From positions 1-10,753 of the forward strand of contig ONPH01000030.1 in NCBI GenBank assembly GCA_900319655.1: a stretch of DNA of 10,753 bases. The letters are read 5' to 3'. Positions 7,301 through 10,753 of the stretch are shown piece by piece. Source of the DNA: an uncultured Eubacteriales bacterium (GTDB lineage Bacteria; Bacillota; Clostridia; Oscillospirales; Acutalibacteraceae). Numbering within the stretch: position 1 is the stretch's first letter; the number at the start of each line of letters is the position of its first letter. Made by a program: the position numbers and the translations under genes. The notes below the pieces were generated by a model that was given only the letters and a program-made list of their open reading frames with translations, searched no databases and had not been told where the DNA came from.

Positions 7301-10300
7301 ATACCCAGACAAACCGCGCGCTGATTATCTACAACGGCAATACCTATGTTTGCGACGTTACCATAAATCTTGCGAACAGCACAAAGGCTTGCGCCACAAC
7401 TGAAATTGTAATCAGCAGCGATACCACTCAGGGTGTTAAGCCAATCGGAGTTACCGCGTACAATGCGGATATTTCCGGCGAATACGGTAGCACTATCACT
7501 TTGGTTAATACCCGTCCGGTAAGCTTCCAGGTTCGTTTTGACGCAAACAACGTGCCTTTGGATAAGCCCGTAAACCTTGCGCGCTGGAGCTTTTCAAACG
7601 ACAAGGGCGTTGAACACGCCTCCGACGAAAAGCCTGTTTCCGCAGATTCCTGTTTTGCAAACTACGAAACCGTACTGTCCGAAAAGGCTAAGCAGGGTGA
7701 CAAAATGTACGTTGAGTTCTATAACAAGACCGGCGACAAAATGACATACTACGGCCGTTTCGAGGTAGGCTATTCGTTCGTAAACGCCAACATCGAAAAG
7801 GTAGTAAGCTATATGCCCGATATCGGCTACTACGACGATCCTTCGGAGGATAAAAGCGCCGGAGACGTTAAGCTTCCCTCAGCTCCCGGAATCGGCCCTG
7901 TAAGCCCGTTGTTCTCACTGTTCGGCTTCACACCGATTTACTCTGACAAGGCTACCGGTCAGAAGGATAAAAAATCCGGCAAGGATCTCTACTGCCTTGA
8001 AATAGGAATTCAGCTCAGTATCGCAAAAACCGATAAAGGCGACGAACAGGGCAGTTGGGATGTTTCGAGCGTTAAAAAGCAGTACGACAAGCTCGCAAAG
8101 CTGCTTGATACCAAAAAGACCGATCCTGCCCAGGGATTGCACACGTCAACGACAATCTCGCTCACGGTAACCTTTGCTTATCAGCTTGAGTATTACACGA
8201 CCGACGCAGGCGTGCGCCATTACACCGCAAGCGTATTCCTGCTCGGCGCAAAGTTGGGCGTTAAAATTTCAATTCCGTTTACAATAGTTGTTGTACCGTG
8301 CTTTGTTTATATCGACATCTCGGTTAACAACCTCGGTTATCTTGTTCACACGCCTAATAAATTCACTCAGGGCTATTGGACGAGCAACACGCTTGATAAC
8401 GGCTACTACTACGACACCCACGGCGTATTTAAGCAAAACTTCGTGCTTAAATTCGGAGTCGGAATCGGCTACGACGGAGTTGTATCAATCGGCGGCCATA
8501 TCGACTTCAGCTTGGATTCGACAATCAGCGGCACAAACCACGGAAAAATGATATTCGGCATAAAGGGCGGACTCTTTGCCGAGCTGTTGTTCTTCAAGGT
8601 TGACTACACCTGGGATATCGACAAGGAAGTTCTCCTTGACACCGACGCAAAGCTCTCCAAGGTAGCGGAAAATGTCCTGGCGGCTAACAGTGAAGACTTC
8701 ATAATGGACGCTAAGCTTTCCGATTTGAGAATTGCCAAGGCTTCCGACGTTTACAATACCTCTGTATTGAAGGATAAGGATTCCGAGGCATTAGGTGCGG
8801 AAGCTGCCGCAAAGGGCGTTAAGGACACCTACGAGGAAACAACCGCTTCCCAGATGGTACCTGTAATCGGAAAAATCTCCGATAACCGTTACCTGATTGC
8901 AAACTCGCTCGACGATGGCGGCGATATGCGTTGCCTGCGCTGCTACATTTACGATACAGAACAGCAAAAGGTAATAGAAAAGTTCAGTCCTACAGAAGCG
9001 TTTGAAAACACCGACAGCCTGACTGAAAGCGAAAAGAAAATCTTTGACAAGAGCGAGGATGTTGTAGCAAACATTGATATGGTCGACTGCGGCGATAAGC
9101 TTCTCCTTATCTGGCAGAGCGGCATTATAGATTATCAAAAGATTGAGGATTTACCTGTTACCGATTTGTTGAAGTCCTTTAAGGTTATGGGTATGCTTTT
9201 CGATAAAAAGACCGGCAAGTTCACCGACTACGGAATTATTGACGGTACAAACGGCAAGCTTGCCGACAGAGTTTCCGGAGTTTACAATCCCAAAACCGAA
9301 ACCGTAAACGTATTCTATGAGAATATCGACATTAACGGCATAACAGAGGACACCTCAATCAATCAGCTTAACAGCCGTCCAATTACCCTCGGTACGGCAA
9401 GCACCTCCGTAAAGGACGGAAAGCTTAACTTCACAAAGGGTATGGAAATTAACACAAACGGCAAAACAATTTCCGACTACTCTGCAACAAGCTATAACGA
9501 CAATATTCTTCTCTCTTACATTTCGACCGAGCAGAATAATCTTATTCTTGAAAAACCGCTGACGGAGACCAAGTACTCCAACCCCGATCAGTACGGTACA
9601 AAGAATAATATGTATCTCAACCGTTACTCTGTAGGTCAAAACGGAGAATTGACAGAGGACAGCTCTCTGTTAATCGCTGACGAAAGCGCCGTAACGGCAA
9701 ATCCCGAATTTGTCAGCGTAAGCTATAAGGGAGTAGACAACACCCTGCTGTTCTACAAGTACGACGGCAAATACGGATATCAAAACGTCAATAACCTGTA
9801 TCTGTTAAACGACCATTACGGCTTTATCAATGCCGAAGCCGAGCCGCATTACATTACCGAGGACGAAGACCACACCGTTGGCGAGGACCTCAAGGTGTAT
9901 AACGGCGGCGAAGGCGAGCTGTTTGCGCTTTGGACTCAGTCCGAGGGCGATCAGCAGCAGATTTGGGGCAGACAGTTCGAGATTGACGAAATCACCGAAA
10001 TCGAAGATGTAGCCGTTATTGATGAAAACAAGAACCCCGTAACCGAAAGCAACGGTCAAACCAAGACCGAAAAGCTCAGCAAGCCTGCAAAGATTTTGAA
10101 CGGCTTCTGGGGCAATAAGGTCGCTCTTACAACAGGCGGCTTAAGCGTTGCAGACGGCACAGGCTTCTACAAGGGTAACCGCGACGCTGTTGTATTTAGT
10201 AAGGACAATATTCTCTGCGCGTACGAGGCGTTCGACTACGATTACAGCGGAGAAAAAATGGAGCGTATAAACAATCGCTTTGCTATTTCCGAATTTGACC

Positions 10301-10753
10301 TCGCGCCTTATTATGAGAGCGGAGTAGAGGATGACGAGAACGAGATTGAGTTCTCTGAGTATTATCCCACACCCGGTCAAACTGTTAACGTAACCGTAAA
10401 GGCGGCAAATGAGGGCTTCCATAACGGCTCAGACGTAACGCTTCGCCTTAAGAGCTTGGTAAACGGCAAGACCGAAACCGTTGACACTGTAGAATATCCC
10501 GTATGGCTCGGCGGAGAGGATAAGGAGGAAATCTTCACCTATACCGTGCCCGAGGAAGTTCTCAGCGGAACAGTACAGCTTTACTACGAAATAGTTGACG
10601 ACGGAGAAGTGAAGTTCACAAGTGAACCCTACAAATTCCGCCACGATTCAAAGCTGAGTATTGAGCTTGCCCACGCGGATCCCGAAAACGAATTCTCAGA
10701 CGGCACAGACGCGGTTAAATATCACGTTACCGCAACCGTCAGCAACATCGGTA
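4381..10753 (+). CDS. Giant secreted multidomain surface protein (3' end outside window)
   Basis: One frame stays open from ATG 4381 to the window edge: at least 2124 residues with no stop. AGGGGG 6 nt upstream supports the start. Residues 1-27 are a signal peptide (KKFFK, hydrophobic core, AMA cleavage site). Residues 65-235 and 241-345 look like Calx-beta domains; the second has VKRSGNLGGYDSFRV, then NQSEIKVPVTILDG and EDGESFKAELSD. Residues 410-535 are cysteine-rich (nine Cys). Residues 540-900 are beta-rich and unrecognised. Residues 901-990 resemble a carboxypeptidase-regulatory-like fold (LKGKILTP ... GYVGEADKNGQFIL). Residues 1160-1420 contain long alternating hydrophobic strands. Residues 1490-1975 show propeller-like blades (NRYLIANS, DKLLLIWQSG, NILLSYIS, GELFALWTQ). 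Residues from 1990 resemble CARDB domains (YPTPGQTVNVTVKAANEGF; a second begins near 2091). No catalytic motif is recognised. It is probably a surface adhesin or envelope-architecture protein; anchoring would be encoded beyond the edge. Confidence 0.9.
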   Translation, partial: MKKFFKPAVALLLCAVMVLGILPTAMAAQTDGKRSYSRLADLSQLEEQYLSDSEARSAEYPNGAMMIVEASAELDMGKTYAIDIFRQGGTKGEAKIKLSTVDLSAGYDEAYRLYLSDDLKDNSVEGEKKLYYYQTGVPYIARLGEEDTQYMTRDNVENLDEAKSDASEINDMSAESMPHSTETVLTFAEGENKKTVYVQTLKPREATDDLEFMLALSDPENCSISANTSGVYKILETRDKPQAQLSISSDGANPDDADAYISVKRSGNLGGYDSFRVTTKSDTAKADEDYNAVALDLHFIPNQSEIKVPVTILDGAEDGESFKAELSDVSGNAVAENTVTDVVFDSKKDASGEVLGEESKNYVSDMTYKLNDMNYRKYEFVDLQKMSAYKVLGDWDEATFKKDNGYYEVGYSVCFCGKSHTSIARSDKPLDMYGVNKAEVCFDERSGSLNADTGVICFANNINFSNDDKEMSWRKNQSNCGYYDLWNVGPSHIRESFNITDHSAEQYLYLCCYRSACWGYAGLRVHNYNGDRDCSFRLEAQPYDVSIRNPEKVKMYVNGKLEEVQIVKNSLFTDPGKTSAADTNNATFYRYDKTVIKTDVDSKYGSGTLKVIRFIDSNDESRVSETISLLNDKKFELTPDILRKYESYFHGNKIIIEPVVEFDPVDFSVQSYEDKSTGFKFEADNANHTGKYTLNGQDYGTVTWSSDSSRGGKYFDGDELNFTFTPSAYGVSNTVNYHYRYSDTEAGLEKADDHTVSNEAKDTLKVTLENKYFRVTPFIVKKNSQTRLVVTNPDDGDFTSKGTKYCTVDSSGKAMVNGIYINNAQTKVDVSFNDIKCGSRIDLTATPKFGYYAVWKYTSASTHQEKTFLGNTFNFVVQNPSMVNDNFITLTFEKVEENINKPLKGKILTPESTILHPASSSDNKKVAAEGALIYMDGYVGEADKNGQFILKQDPSKKEYSEIQMGGFKPNQRNYTQTNRALIIYNGNTYVCDVTINLANSTKACATTEIVISSDTTQGVKPIGVTAYNADISGEYGSTITLVNTRPVSFQVRFDANNVPLDKPVNLARWSFSNDKGVEHASDEKPVSADSCFANYETVLSEKAKQGDKMYVEFYNKTGDKMTYYGRFEVGYSFVNANIEKVVSYMPDIGYYDDPSEDKSAGDVKLPSAPGIGPVSPLFSLFGFTPIYSDKATGQKDKKSGKDLYCLEIGIQLSIAKTDKGDEQGSWDVSSVKKQYDKLAKLLDTKKTDPAQGLHTSTTISLTVTFAYQLEYYTTDAGVRHYTASVFLLGAKLGVKISIPFTIVVVPCFVYIDISVNNLGYLVHTPNKFTQGYWTSNTLDNGYYYDTHGVFKQNFVLKFGVGIGYDGVVSIGGHIDFSLDSTISGTNHGKMIFGIKGGLFAELLFFKVDYTWDIDKEVLLDTDAKLSKVAENVLAANSEDFIMDAKLSDLRIAKASDVYNTSVLKDKDSEALGAEAAAKGVKDTYEETTASQMVPVIGKISDNRYLIANSLDDGGDMRCLRCYIYDTEQQKVIEKFSPTEAFENTDSLTESEKKIFDKSEDVVANIDMVDCGDKLLLIWQSGIIDYQKIEDLPVTDLLKSFKVMGMLFDKKTGKFTDYGIIDGTNGKLADRVSGVYNPKTETVNVFYENIDINGITEDTSINQLNSRPITLGTASTSVKDGKLNFTKGMEINTNGKTISDYSATSYNDNILLSYISTEQNNLILEKPLTETKYSNPDQYGTKNNMYLNRYSVGQNGELTEDSSLLIADESAVTANPEFVSVSYKGVDNTLLFYKYDGKYGYQNVNNLYLLNDHYGFINAEAEPHYITEDEDHTVGEDLKVYNGGEGELFALWTQSEGDQQQIWGRQFEIDEITEIEDVAVIDENKNPVTESNGQTKTEKLSKPAKILNGFWGNKVALTTGGLSVADGTGFYKGNRDAVVFSKDNILCAYEAFDYDYSGEKMERINNRFAISEFDLAPYYESGVEDDENEIEFSEYYPTPGQTVNVTVKAANEGFHNGSDVTLRLKSLVNGKTETVDTVEYPVWLGGEDKEEIFTYTVPEEVLSGTVQLYYEIVDDGEVKFTSEPYKFRHDSKLSIELAHADPENEFSDGTDAVKYHVTATVSNIG

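Noticed and set aside
5125..10644. Several minus-strand frames of 60-170 residues opposite the giant gene
   Set aside because: The plus strand carries one uninterrupted frame of 2124 codons with clear domains. The minus frames are scattered, lack ribosome binding sites and look like hydrophobic antisense translation.

Overview
The window looks like a chromosomal segment from a low-to-mid GC, Gram-positive gut-type clostridium (Oscillospiraceae/Ruminococcus-like). This is inferred from strong GGAGG ribosome binding sites, AT-rich intergenic DNA, a glycine riboswitch, and large secreted proteins built from domains common in that group. No organism can be named from the sequence alone.

Layout. 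Bases 1-90 hold a glycine riboswitch aptamer on the minus strand, cut by the window edge, with its own promoter at 139-167; the gene it controls lies off the left end. An intrinsic terminator at 178-214 (minus) closes the next transcription unit. That leftward unit contains, in transcription order: a large secreted protein of beta-helix-type repeats (4161 to 724), its out-of-frame C-terminal remnant (767 to 372), and a 42-residue peptide gene (358 to 230). The large gene is broken near base 767: the reading frame changes there, and a stretch of about 40-55 residues usually seen between the two C-terminal domains of this family appears to be missing.

A 219-bp AT-rich divergent control region (4162-4380) carries a clear sigma-A-type promoter for the rightward gene, a weaker one for the leftward gene, a 6-bp inverted repeat over the -35 box, phased T-tracts and a 13-bp direct repeat.

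From 4381 to the right edge there is one uninterrupted reading frame of at least 2124 codons, with no stop in the window. It encodes a giant secreted multidomain protein: signal peptide, two Calx-beta-like domains, a cysteine-rich segment, several beta-rich regions, a carboxypeptidase-regulatory-like domain, a region of long alternating beta strands, a propeller-like region and CARDB-like domains at the truncated end.

Together the window encodes an envelope or secreted surface-protein locus: two very large exported proteins read divergently from a shared control region, plus a small conserved-looking peptide with a Gly-Gly motif. No enzyme, transporter, sortase signal, dockerin, SLH domain, mobile element, CRISPR array, tRNA or rRNA was recognised. 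The functions of the large proteins (adhesion, glycan contact, cell-wall architecture) are inferred only from their architecture.
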